A stretch of DNA of 64,000 nt from Diaprepes abbreviatus (taxonomy: Eukaryota > Arthropoda > Insecta > Coleoptera > Curculionidae), in assembly GCA_034092305.1 (NCBI GenBank), contig JASJET010000187.1:5550501-5614500 (forward strand), written 5' to 3'. A program made the position numbers and the translations under genes. The notes beneath the pieces were generated by a model. It saw only the letters and a list, made by a program, of their open reading frames with translations. It did no database searches and was not told where the DNA came from. Below, piece after piece: positions 46,801 to 54,568 of the stretch (positions are counted from its first letter, which is position 1; each line of letters opens with the position of its first letter).

Positions 46801-49800
46801 TCATTTTATAACCCAACTGTGGTCGTTAGGTAATTTCTTGATTATTTTATTTGTAAATAGGCTAAATCGGAAGGGACTCAGCGAACCGCCTTATCTGATG
46901 CCAATGTGTACAAATATTGTTTTGCTAAGTTCATTGTTAATATCTGCAGTGTATCAAAGGTTCAGATTTTTCTATAAGTTTTCTTTATTGTTTACCGATA
47001 CCTTTTTGTAGTGACAATTCGTAGGATAGTGGCACATTGCCTTACTTAGTTTTTTCTTAAAACATTTTTTTTGTATTATTTTTACTTTAAACTTTTTTGT
47101 TTACGTTTTCTTTCTACATATAAATAATTTGGACGTCTGGCAATAGAATTACAGCTTAAAGCGCTCGAATTTTCTTTAAGCATCAACATGGGATTATATC
47201 ATTAATTGATACGGTACAGTGGAAAGACGAAGTGAGAAAAATGTAATTATGCAACTATGACGAAATTTGGGTCAGACTCTAAACGACTAAAATTATATTA
47301 AATAAATTGAATAAAGTACAAACTTGTTACCAAGTTGCTGGTTCACACAAAAAAAAATATTTTAAATTTAGTTTTAATTATTTATTGTGTATTTACTGAC
47401 ATATTTACATAATATTTATTTTTCAATGCCGGTGTGTGTTTTTGTTTTGTAATTAAAAGTCCTTTTTAAAAAATCAAAATTTCAATAAGAAATAAAGAAA
47501 TTTTCTGCCGTATTTAAATAGTTTGTTATAAATGTAAATTCTCCTTTCAGGCGGAGAATATGAAAAATATATACACAAACAGTTTATTTCCGACACCGAG
47601 GTCGGTAGATGGCAGGTGCAATATCCTGGCAACGTACCTTGAAATTTATATTTCTTATATCAGTTATTTCCTGCTAATGTTGCTCTCGGTCCGATATAGC
47701 TCCACTGACGAGATCATGAGGTGATTGAAACGCATATGGAGAGAGGACCAGAGCGATATTTGCAGTAAATAAACTATTTGTATAAATATTTTTCATATTC
47801 TCTGCCTGAAAGGAAAATTTACATATATAATAAAAGTCCTTTTATTAACCGTTAAGACTACAAACTTCGTTTTTCAAAGAACTCTTTTTAGTGTGCTCTT
47901 TTAAAAAGATAAACTTAGAGTAAAAGAATCAAAGGAAACACATTGATCGTTTTGTTTCATATATGTGTTGTTTGATTGAAAAAGGGACAGATCATTTTGT
48001 TCCTATATGGGATCAAATAAAAACATTGAAAATATCTAAGGTCCACATGCATAATCTTTGTAGTTTTTCTTTGCTCAATAAGATGAACAAAAGAGAGAAA
48101 AATTCTTCTTACCCTGGCTATAGGTAAGGGAATTGTTATTTTACATGTTTAATAATGTTCCTATATTTTGTTCACGTATTGGCATTACCAGTTTAAAGAG
48201 TCACGAGCCGTCATGGCTCTTTGTTCTAATATTTTCATTATATCTACTGGTTTGAACTTATCAAATGCTGTGGTCATATCAACAAAATATAAATATGCCG
48301 GTATATTATATTCTAGTGAATTTTCTGAGATTTGCCTAAAGAGTAGTTAAAGATTGAAGATAGACTGTATTATCAACTATAAGGTTATATATAAACGTAA
48401 TACATAGGGTATTAATTTTGGCATAGGGTGCCAACAATTAATAAAAAAATAATGCGCTTAGAACTCAGATGCTTCTTAAGGTATTCAAATAAAATTAATT
48501 AAGAGTGTTTTTTTTATTAAAGCACATATTTCGTGAAAATTTTGTTAGAGCAATTAATAAACATTTGTAAAACATGGAGTTTTGTACCCTCCAACCTCCC
48601 ATTTTTTATCTAACGCACTCCTATCGATTTATACTTATTTCTTATACTAAGATCCAAAGAATATATGATTAATGGATTGGCTCCCTTATACACTGAAATT
48701 ATGAATTACCTTTTTATTAACTGATCGTATGAAATCAGCTGCAGTAAAGGCTGGAGGTGGAGGTGTGCAAGCTGGAGGCTGCGCTGTAGTATTGCTGGAC
48801 GATTGACCTCCGTGAGGGGACGGCAATTGCGAGGTTGAAGCTATGTCACCTACGGCTACCCAGGTTGAACAAGATCTAAAAAATCAATTCAAAAATGTCG
48901 GCAACGAAAAAATTTAGTTATTACTCTGTATTTAAAAAAATTATTTAGTTTATTTATATCAAAAAAACTAGGTGTATTACTATCAAATATGCTTATTTTT
49001 TAAGTTAAGACATGTAAGTCAGTTGTTCTATCCTTGTTTACCAGTGCACAATAAAAGAGAACAGATACAAATCACAAAGTTTTTACATTGACATAGAACA
49101 GATTTTGTATATAGAGAGGTTGGTAGAAATTAAGCAATTAATATTTTGAATTCTCCTTTTTCGTTCAAAAACAAAAAAAAACGAGGGAGAGTAGTAAATG
49201 TCGGAAAGTAATAAAAATAATAATAAAACCGATTTTAAGAAAAATTATCTTGTTCCTTTATCGAACAACGCAGTGTAGCGGAGATATAATGATTTAGCAA
49301 ATGATGTGGAAAGTGAACTTTTAAAAGAATGAAATTGAATTATTTCACTATTCAGCTTGACGAGTCAACCGATGTAGCAAACGCTGCGGTATTGCTTGTC
49401 TATGATAGATATATTCTTAAGAATTCCATTTAATATGATATATTATATGCAAAACTACTGAAAATCTATATGACAGGTGCAGCAATTTTCGATATGATCA
49501 ATGACTGTTTAAAAAAATGAAATCAATTGGTCTTTTTGTTTGGCTGTGTGCACTGATGGTGCAAAATCATTGATTTTGGTCATTACTGGAACAGTTTGTG
49601 ATGCGAGTAGAGAAGATCAACGAGAATATTGAATGGACTCATTGTTGTATTCATAGACAAGTACTGGCATGTAAGCGCATTCCTGCAAAGTGATCCAGTA
49701 CTTTAAGCGATGCTGTAAAAATTGTAAATTTTATAAAATAGCGTGCTACAAACTCTCGTCTATTCCTTGCGATTTCTGAGGACTTAGGACTTTAAAAGCC

Positions 49801-52800
49801 TCCACGTTTCTCTACTACTTCATAAAGAAGTTAGATGGCTTTTTCATGGAAAGGTTTTAACCCGCTTGTTTAAATTGAAGTTCAAGCATTTCTTCTTGAC
49901 CATCCATTTCATTACTCCTCTGATATTTTTTGGCTGCAAAAACTTATATACTTAGCCGACAATTTTTCTAAATTAAATGATTTAAATTTGTCTTTACAAG
50001 GCCTGGGTATCACCATTTTTAATGTACTTGATAGAAGAGCATGCTAAAGAAGTTCAATTTTTGCAAGTGAATGAGTACGAATGCTTTAATTCTCTCGGCA
50101 CCATTTTATTATAAAATGAAATCCAACTTAAATTAACGTTCAAGGACTATTTTTCTAATAAACCTATTATTTCTGGATCGAACAACTGAATAAGTAATCC
50201 TTTTCAAGGAGATATAACTTCGGATACTTTAACTTTACTGGTAAAGTTAAGCTCATTGACTTATCCTCTGACAATGTCCTAAAAACTGCTTTTAAAGATC
50301 ACTCTTTCATTGATTTTTAGCTCGTTGTAAGGAATGAGTATCCTGTTTAGGCGGAAAAATCCATTAAATTTTTATTGTTCTTTTGTATAACATATCTATG
50401 TGAGAAAGGATTTTTAACATACAATTACCTGAAAGATAAGTAAAGAAACAGGTAAATTCAGAACCTGATCTAAGACTCAAACTTTGACATCGAACCAAAT
50501 TTTGAATTTCTTTGTCCCACCAAATAAGCACAAATATCCCATTGAGGGTATTTTTCAAGTTCTGTATTTTTGTATTCATTTCGTATTAATTAAATTATTA
50601 AAATTAATTAATTAAAAACACAATTTTACTGGTTCATTTACTGTTCCTAATGATTACACTGGATGTTCGCCAATTTACTTCGGTTTTTAGAAGGGATTAC
50701 CAAGAACAAAAAAGTTGGGATCTAGCAGATCTACCGTTTATTTTCGAACGGTTCTACCGGCTTTCGTACGAGACAGGTTGCTAACCCTGTTCGCGGGTCG
50801 CAAGAAGGAGGCTCGTGGGCCACACCTTCCGACCGCTGCTCTTTATGATTCAGAATTGGCTCCATACGTCTTCTTTTACAGAGAAGACTTTTCTGGTATG
50901 CGTTTATTTTTTGATAGTAGTGAGATAATACGATGCGGTTGTCAATATTTTATAACTGATATTCTCAAGGAGATTCTTTAAACTTTTTTTTTTCAAAAAA
51001 ACGACTTCAAGATATGACACTTAAAAGTAAAAATAGCTGTTTTGTATTGGAATTAATTTAATAATTGTTGATTTATTTATTTCCTTAGCACCTTTTAAGA
51101 TCGGTCCTAAATTTAAATTTGTAAAAAATACCTGCAAATTTCACAAATACACCATTAACTAACGCAAAAAGAAATTGAACAAAAATATGTAAAGATATAC
51201 TAATGATATGGAAAAAATACCAGTTTACCTAGAAATAATTTAAAAATAACTCCTTCAATCACTACGGTGGTTTAGTTTGTATTCGAAAAAATTATTTATT
51301 AGTGTCATTTTTTTTTATTTAATAATCTTAAATAACACAACAGCAGCAAAAAGGTATCTAAAATAAATTCGACTAAATCTTACCATTTTGGTGTGCTAAA
51401 ATCGAAACTAACGTCATGTCTACCTATATATTAACAATGTAACCGCAAGAATGCACGTGGTATGTTTGTATTGTTATAGCAATAGAGGGGTGTGACGTTG
51501 TTAAATCTACGTTTTCCCCAAGTTAAGAAAATTTTACACAACTTGGCAACACCGCGTGGGGGATTTCCAGGGTTAACCCCCATAAACAACCTCCCAGGGC
51601 TTAAAATAAGGGAGATAGTCATTTAAACCCATGTAAATCGACTCTTACGTCTGTTTTGTAATAAACAGCCTCTGTATACAAACAAATGACAAACGCGACT
51701 ATTTCGAATATTATGGAATTTAATAGAAAAATCTCGAATATTTTCTAATAATATAGAAGCCGTATTCGAGTATATAAGCAGCTACAAAGCCGAGGGATTA
51801 GTCAGTGTCAGTCGAAGTTAGTGAGTTGAATCGAAGAGCTGAGATTGTAAGATGTCTCGAAAGTGTGTAAACAATCCAGATCGCTTCTGTTATGTTTGTG
51901 GTGAGGTGACTTTTGCGTCTCAGAAGTAGTCTATTACTCCATTGGTAAAAAAGGCTATCAGCTTTATTGCGGTTGTAATATTGGGGATCAATACAAACAG
52001 TGGGCGCCTCATAACTACTGTAATGCATGCGCAAACTGGTTAAATAGTAAAAACAATTTATGCGGTTTGCTGTCCTAATGATCTGGATAGAGCCTTCAAA
52101 TCATGTTAATGATTGCTATTTCTGCATCATACCTCGTGTGGGGCGAGGCACATATGTATCCAAGAGGAAAAAGTCGGTTATCAACTATCCAAATATGCCA
52201 TCTGTCGTAAGACCTGTGCCTCATAGTGACGAACTTCCTTTTCCAGAACTCCCAGAAACATTCACTGACCAATCAGATAATAATGATACAACGATTTCTC
52301 AAGACGTTACACCGCCAACCGCACAAAATAACTCAATCAGAATTAAACGATTTTGTGTGAGACTTAGAATTTCCAAAAAGTAAAGCAGAGTTACTAGGAT
52401 CAAAATTGCAGCAGTGAAAGTTATTAGAAGACGATGTTTCAGTACGTGTTTTTCGCAAATGCCATGAAGGCCTAGCACCATTTCGTAACATGGAAAAGCA
52501 TTTGGTTTTCTGCAATAACATTAGCGGTTGATTGGTGGCTTTAAATATCAACTTCAAGCAAGAGGAATGGAGATTGTTTATAGACAGTTCAACATTGAGT
52601 TGAAAAGCAGTTCTGTTGCATATGGGAAATATTTTACCGTTTATTTCTGTTGGATATGCAGTTCACATGAAAGAATGTTACGACAATATGAAGTACCTAT
52701 TGATAAGTATAAAATACAACGAGCACCAACGGCAGATCTGTGGCGACTTAAAGTTGATTGCACTTTTATTTGGGTTGCAGCTGGCTACATCAAGTTTTGC

Positions 52801-54303
52801 TGTTTTTTGCATGAATAGGACAGTCGGACAAAAGCACTTCATTACAAGAGAAAATACTGGTCTGTTCGATAATTATTAGAGCCAGGTGAAAAGAAAATAC
52901 AACATATGCCATTGGTAGCCCCAAAAAAATTTTGTTGCCATCATTGAATATCAAATTGAACTTAATGAAAAACTTTGTTAAGGCACTGAATACAGATAAG
53001 CCAGCTTTTCAGTACCTGCGTCAGAAATTTCGAAGGCTAATTGAAGCAAAAATTAAAGAAGGTATTTTTATTGAGTCACAGATTTGAAATAGTCTAAAAG
53101 ACAAACACTTTGTCTGCACTCTATTAGATATTGAAAAAAAAATGCTTGGAATGACTTTCGCCTCGTGGTCACTAATTTCTTCGGAAATGAAAAAGCTGAC
53201 AATCACGTTACTCTTGTTGACAATATGCTGTCATCGTATGTCTCTAAAGACTTATGTCCTACACTCAAATCTGGACTTTTCTTCTGACAACTGCGAAGCT
53301 GTAAGTGATGAACACGGCGAACGCTTCCTTCAGGATATATCAACAATGGAGAAAAGGTACCAGGGAAAGTGGAATGCTTCTATGCTTATCGACTACTGTT
53401 GAACTCTTGTTAGAGATGCTTCAGAAACAATTCAGAAAAGAAAAGCAAAAAGACAAGATATTTAGTATCTCTACAAGTGTAAAAGTATGTGTTTTCTATT
53501 ATTTTGTTAAGCATAAAATAAGAGAAACTTGTTCTTGAAAATTGCAACTAAGTTTTCAATTTCATTGTCATTTTTAAGTTCAGTGCGCCAAAATTAACAA
53601 AAAAAAATGCATTTTTCATCCAAGATACACCAAATAAACTAAAATTTGTTGCAAAGTATAATTTATCGCTGAAATTACTTACTGGACATACAAACAAATG
53701 TTATGACCAACATTAAAGGTCTAGATTTAAAGTGAATTTTATGAACGAAAAAATCATATAAATCTGTTTATAAAATGACATTTTACAACATGATATTCAT
53801 CTGTCATTCTTTAGAAAAATGTTTCTTAACACATCTGTTGCATAAATAGTTTTTTTTTTAATAAAAAGCGTCTCTAATGTTAACTCAGCGTATAATCATT
53901 ATGGGAAAATCAATTGGCCGTTATCTAATTGCAAGCCATTTATTTAATTAAAAATTTACGTGTTTGAATATCACAGGTGTTATTACTGTATCAGATACTC
54001 TACATATAGAATAATGATTTGGCGATTAATAATATAATAGTAGAGCTAATAACATACCTAGAAGTATGGTCCAATCTAGCGTGCTCTAGCAGGAACCCAC
54101 TTCTCTGTAGAGAATTTAGTGCCAGTTCCGATACTGCGTTTCGTAAACCTTGTAAAGAAGGACCTTCTTCAGGAGATGGCAGCTGGCTGATATCACTAGT
54201 ACTGAAACTTTTCTGAAGACCGACTGCTGAAGACAGTGCGGCACAACTGCGAATTAGCTCTGTTTCTTCTTCGAACCATAGAATTTCTGGAATATCTGCT
54301 GGT
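34175..54303 (-). CDS. Host gene: four exons of a conserved but unnamed protein (5' exons missing)
   Basis: Four minus-strand exons join with matching phases: 54303-54058, 48875-48710, 34706-34553 and 34419-34175, each bordered by GT/AG. Together they give about 270 residues ending in a stop. The protein is Ser/Thr/Pro-rich with two conserved-looking blocks: VRQNYIRRRLLTTYKALERL and RERGKPLSKYERNMMIFNWL. The latter are of a sort I recall from conserved uncharacterised insect proteins. I cannot name the gene or a domain. Introns are about 5.2 kb, 14.0 kb and 133 bp and are full of transposons. Upstream exons must lie right of 54,303; I found none before 64,000. Confidence 0.85.
34553..34706 (-). 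CDS. Host gene, third exon seen
   Basis: Acceptor TTTTATAG precedes 34,706; donor CCTG/GTACGA at 34,553/34,552. It starts in phase 0 with VRQNYIRRRLLTTYKALERL, a basic amphipathic helix, then SQSEFNLDRLEVTPSTAQAS. It ends one base into a Gly codon that the next exon completes. Confidence 0.88.
34707..36720. other. Host-gene intron, no firm gene; weak ORF at 35,486-35,695
   Basis: AT-rich intron sequence. A plus-strand frame at 35,486-35,665 (FNFLFTLKFIAKNGDQYDKF ... FTCNFTTETYR) is followed by GTAATG. The downstream stretches VVFGNDNVAKKGENAL after TTTTCTAG and a further piece near 35,960 look like exons of a decayed gene of unknown type. CTATAAAGTTCGTTA repeats three times between 36,594 and 36,744 within a ~60-bp tandem unit (ACTACTAACACAAACTAATA). 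Confidence 0.35.
36725..37498 (-). pseudogene. Second Ty3/gypsy integrase fragment
   Basis: Minus strand: AMNYFSKWPEVYAIPNQEAT and ICRYGVPEEICSD (37,361-37,498), then FESDVFTDLCKLLKIHKTRT and TTPLHPQSDVSK (37,231-37,330). The C-terminal part is LYNPKRTKECSPKLQKSWEG-like with DLVYRIQ (36,725-36,919). It is related to the integrase at 6,106-7,200. A direct duplication of about 22 bp (AAAAACGTCAGATTCAAA, at 37,307 and 37,332) disrupts the core. The (TA)n tract cuts the upstream side. Confidence 0.82.
37499..37576. repeat. (TA)n microsatellite
   Basis: About 38 TA units, between a gypsy integrase piece and a Penelope endonuclease piece. Confidence 0.98.
37577..37840 (-). pseudogene. Penelope-like GIY-YIG endonuclease fragment
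   Basis: A minus-strand frame reads MSNPKDKIPLGNQRVYSILC, then CEKEYIVQANRRISTRVQEY and NNIKNKQITSALFQHHQRTE, clearly the same family as 32,280-32,520 but diverged. In the second motif YIG is YIV, so the nuclease is probably inactive. The fragment is cut by the (TA)n at 37,576 before the C-terminal part, and the open frame runs on through the TA repeat into gypsy integrase, a purely accidental fusion. Confidence 0.82.
37841..38339. other. No firm gene; ORF 37,961-38,224 of unknown nature
   Basis: A plus-strand frame of 87 codons contains YLTVFNDVIIFSAKSLHIFA, faintly like the DD-region of a gypsy reverse transcriptase (YLDDVIIFS-type) but with one Asp missing. Not convincing. Confidence 0.25.
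38340..40720 (+). mobile_element. R1/Jockey-type LINE, degenerate
   Basis: Plus strand. ORF1-like pieces (38,350-39,170) include ASVTRPQKPESSIVGSYEAA and LSANEQALLEEASVEEMYDE. ORF2 starts at ATG 39,449 with MADTNIVQVNFHHAKGASAV, the endonuclease start. LLLGCDANAHNTIW (about 39,790-39,835) is the endonuclease Asp/Asn motif and LSDHR (about 40,025) the Asp-His motif. RT follows at 40,384-40,695 (YQPGRSTTTALVQFTDEI; CAFLDIEEVFDNIP). Similarity ends near 40,720, so the RT catalytic half is missing. The 4,051-4,320 fragment is the matching C-terminal part of a related element. Confidence 0.85.
40775..40837. repeat. (CT)n microsatellite
   Basis: About 31 CT units, just downstream of the R1 fragment. 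Confidence 0.98.
40838..41963. other. No gene seen
   Basis: AT-rich intron sequence; no coding recognised. Confidence 0.5.
41964..42850 (+). pseudogene. Possible gag remnant of a gypsy-type element
   Basis: The plus-strand piece SLNGHNDTTGSTVGSYPG starts near 41,967. FSGRCEHLELFINSS-like coding near 42,050 resembles the start of capsid-type gag. ORF 42,437-42,718 gives PEPMLTMSRMPTQRMNIQNQ, an N/Q-rich region (YFTSTGPDNSISEEFETTPI) and an acidic tail to about 42,830. Position-wise similar to gag C-termini of insect gypsy elements, but no zinc knuckle or protease is visible. Confidence 0.35.
42851..43649. other. No gene seen
   Basis: AT-rich intron sequence. The minus ORF at 43,286-43,480 is Lys/Glu-rich and not recognised. 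Confidence 0.45.
43690..44150 (-). pseudogene. C-terminal end of a pogo-type (DDE_1) transposase
   Basis: A minus-strand frame reads QFLDILAATSQIVISGFKNT, GICPMNL, a stop, IFSDKIFKPSEMINKEIAHV (about 43,990-44,130), then MPPIPGPSKENITQENP (about 43,770-43,830). Lys/Arg-rich pieces follow. The 'GF..TGI.P.N..IF' block after the catalytic domain and the 'PPIPGPSK' linker are typical of pogo-like transposases in insects. Only this tail remains. Confidence 0.6.
44160..46391 (-). mobile_element. I-clade LINE with most of RT deleted
   Basis: Minus strand, 5' to 3'. The ORF1 tail is Ser/Pro-rich (46,000-46,391). Endonuclease pieces follow (EPKVFTSKNIPNTFPKPN near 45,840; SPFLIVEDMNAAITNSNSES near 45,580; SLSLLNNSSHTFICSTNGSF near 45,500). 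RNase H carries WVPNHKDITGNELAETQ (about 44,630-44,690). The C-terminal part has DHTRLTHFYLVNGEPLLC and PMCRSCNLQIIIKHILN (44,340-44,420). The RT domain expected between endonuclease and RNase H is missing; about 44,730-45,000 is filled by other sequence with a hammerhead-like motif. Confidence 0.75.
44755..44789 (+). ncRNA. Hammerhead-ribozyme-like core
   Basis: Plus strand: CTGAAGA (44,755-44,761, fits CUGANGA), then a possible stem II CCTCG/CG(T)AGG with a TGCAAT loop (44,764-44,780), GAAAC (44,782-44,786) and GTC (44,787-44,789). This matches the order of the conserved core. Stem III would be almost absent and stem I is not evident, so self-cleavage is unproven. Similar motifs occur in Penelope-like elements. 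Confidence 0.35.
46438..46650 (+). pseudogene. gypsy reverse transcriptase fragment
   Basis: A plus-strand frame gives EKWRIVVNYRKLNEKTIDDK, YSLLNISDILDKLGRC and YFTTLNVASIKF, the start of a Ty3/gypsy RT palm. The stop codons TAA (about 46,489) and TAA (about 46,599), and Asp to Asn in the TLD motif (TLN), show decay. Opposite strand to the neighbouring LINE. Confidence 0.85.
46690..46970 (-). pseudogene. LINE (RTE-like) reverse transcriptase fragment, palm
   Basis: Minus strand: LSKTIFVHIGIR, a stop, GGSLSPFRFSLFTNKIIKKL, then a piece with YVQMALY where YADDAVL-type catalytic sequence is expected, and a tail. 'GIRQGDSLSPFLF' is the RT block 4 of RTE-type LINEs. The catalytic Asp pair is lost. 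The fragment at 48,180-48,345 appears to be its upstream part, the two being split by the insertion that includes the MITE at 47,533. Confidence 0.6.
46971..47532. other. No gene seen
   Basis: AT-rich sequence between two LINE pieces. No coding. Confidence 0.5.
47533..47823. mobile_element. MITE-like palindromic element with hammerhead-like core
   Basis: The left arm 47,533-47,589 (TGTAAATTCTCCTTTCAGGC...) and right arm 47,767-47,823 are inverted repeats of about 57 bp with few mismatches. The interior holds CTGACGA (47,705-47,711), a five-pair stem GATCA/TGATT and GAAAC (47,727-47,731), a hammerhead-like core. No coding. Confidence 0.7.
47824..48179. other. No gene seen
   Basis: AT-rich spacer between the MITE and the upstream LINE piece. 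Nothing recognised. Confidence 0.5.
48180..48345 (-). pseudogene. LINE reverse transcriptase fragment, block 3
   Basis: An open minus-strand frame reads EYNIPAYLYFVDMTTAFDKF and KPVDIMKILEQRAM. The 'AYL.F.D...AFD' pattern carries the first catalytic Asp of LINE RTs. It is in the same strand and order as the block at 46,690-46,970, so probably the same copy. Confidence 0.65.
48346..48709. other. Intron sequence, no gene seen
   Basis: AT-rich; nothing recognised before the host exon at 48,710. Confidence 0.5.
48710..48875 (-). CDS. Host gene, second exon seen
   Basis: Acceptor TTTTTTAG precedes 48,875; donor AAAAAG/GTAATT at 48,710/48,709. The first base completes the Arg codon begun in the exon at 54,058, and the exon ends on a codon boundary. 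It encodes a Ser/Gln/Pro-rich linker (SQLPSPHGGQSSSNTTAQPP), a poly-Pro stretch and FTAADFIRSVNKK. Confidence 0.85.
48876..49194. other. Intron sequence, no gene seen
   Basis: AT-rich; nothing recognised between the host exon and the hAT pseudogene. Confidence 0.5.
49195..50560 (+). pseudogene. hAT-superfamily transposase of the ZBED5-like group
   Basis: Plus strand in several frames. It starts near SESNKNNNKTDFKKNYLVPL and passes RRYNDLANDVESELLKE. YFTIQLDESTDVANAAVLLV (about 49,340-49,400) carries the first catalytic Asp region. LAVCTDGAKSLI follows (about 49,545-49,570, second Asp). YLADNFSKLNDLNLSLQGLG is at about 49,950. The C-terminal hAT dimerisation part is YPV, a stop, AEKSIKFLLFF and YLCEKGF (50,340-50,410), then RNRxxxxQNLI and FDIEPNFEFL. 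At least ten stops or shifts. It lies in an intron of the host gene, opposite strand. Confidence 0.8.
50700..50981 (+). pseudogene. Possible mariner transposase C-terminal remnant, weak
   Basis: ORF 50,715-50,981 contains YDSELAPYVFFYREDFSG and FFDSSEIIRCGCQYFITDIL. These faintly follow the 'YSPDLAP.DFFLF' block (third catalytic Asp) and the 'F.S.EEV......YF' tail of mariner transposases. Much altered; assignment is uncertain. Confidence 0.3.
50982..51770. other. Intron sequence, no gene seen
   Basis: AT-rich. The phrase TCGAATATT occurs twice at 51,705 and 51,733 just upstream of the TATA box at 51,771. Confidence 0.45.
51771..51806 (+). promoter_or_regulatory. TATA box and initiator
   Basis: TATATAAG at 51,771-51,778 and the arthropod initiator TCAGT at 51,802-51,806, whose A lies 33 bp after the first T of the TATA box. 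The spacing is right for a RNA polymerase II core promoter. The ATG of the downstream family pseudogene is at 51,852. Confidence 0.6.
51852..53425 (+). pseudogene. Copy of a repetitive uncharacterised arthropod gene family
   Basis: From MSRKCVNNPDRFCYVCGEVT (Cys pair) through NYCNACANWL and YFCIIPRV, VINYPNMPSVVRPVPHSDEL, then helical pieces (KSKAELLGSK, YAVHMKECYDNMKYLL), CGDLKLIALLFGLQLA and DEHGERFLQDISTMEKRYQG with KWNASMLIDYC. The order and motifs match a multi-copy protein family known in arthropod genomes, probably transposon-derived but of unassigned class. An N-terminal Cys-rich putative zinc-binding region precedes an RNase H-like middle (inference). TAG at about 51,927, further stops and frameshifts break it. 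Confidence 0.75.
53426..54057. other. Intron sequence, no gene seen
   Basis: AT-rich; nothing recognised before the host exon at 54,058. Confidence 0.5.
54058..54303 (-). CDS. Host gene, most 5' exon seen
   Basis: Acceptor TTTTCAG ends at 54,304; donor CTTCTAG/GTATGT at 54,058/54,057. It begins one base before a codon and ends two bases into one. The protein has PADIPEILWFEEETELIRSC, then SFSTSDISQLPSPEEGPSLQ (phosphorylation-prone Ser cluster) and the helical RNAVSELALNSLQRSGFLLE. No stop occurs in the exon. Confidence 0.85.
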
Positions 54304-54568
54304 CTGAAAATGTTTTTATTTAAGGCGGTAATATTCAACAGTATTTTAGGTAAAATGTCTCTATTTTAGGCTGAATGGTATTTATCACGCTAAGACTACA
54401 GTAAAAGTTTTATTTTATGAGGCACAATTCTTACTTATTCTACAAAATTCTTGCAGCGTCATCTCAAGGTTAATGTACTGCATAAGCTACTATTCTCTCA
54501 CTAGTTATTAGTTACCTACAAAGCGCAACAAAGATTTAATAATCACTTTGGCAATATTTTTAATCAGG
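54304..54568. other. Host-gene intron, no gene seen
   Basis: AT-rich sequence upstream of the host exon; nothing recognised. Confidence 0.5.

Noticed and set aside
51700..51750. Heat-shock elements upstream of the TATA box
   Set aside because: TCGAATATT occurs twice, but alternating NGAAN units are not regular enough to claim heat-shock control.
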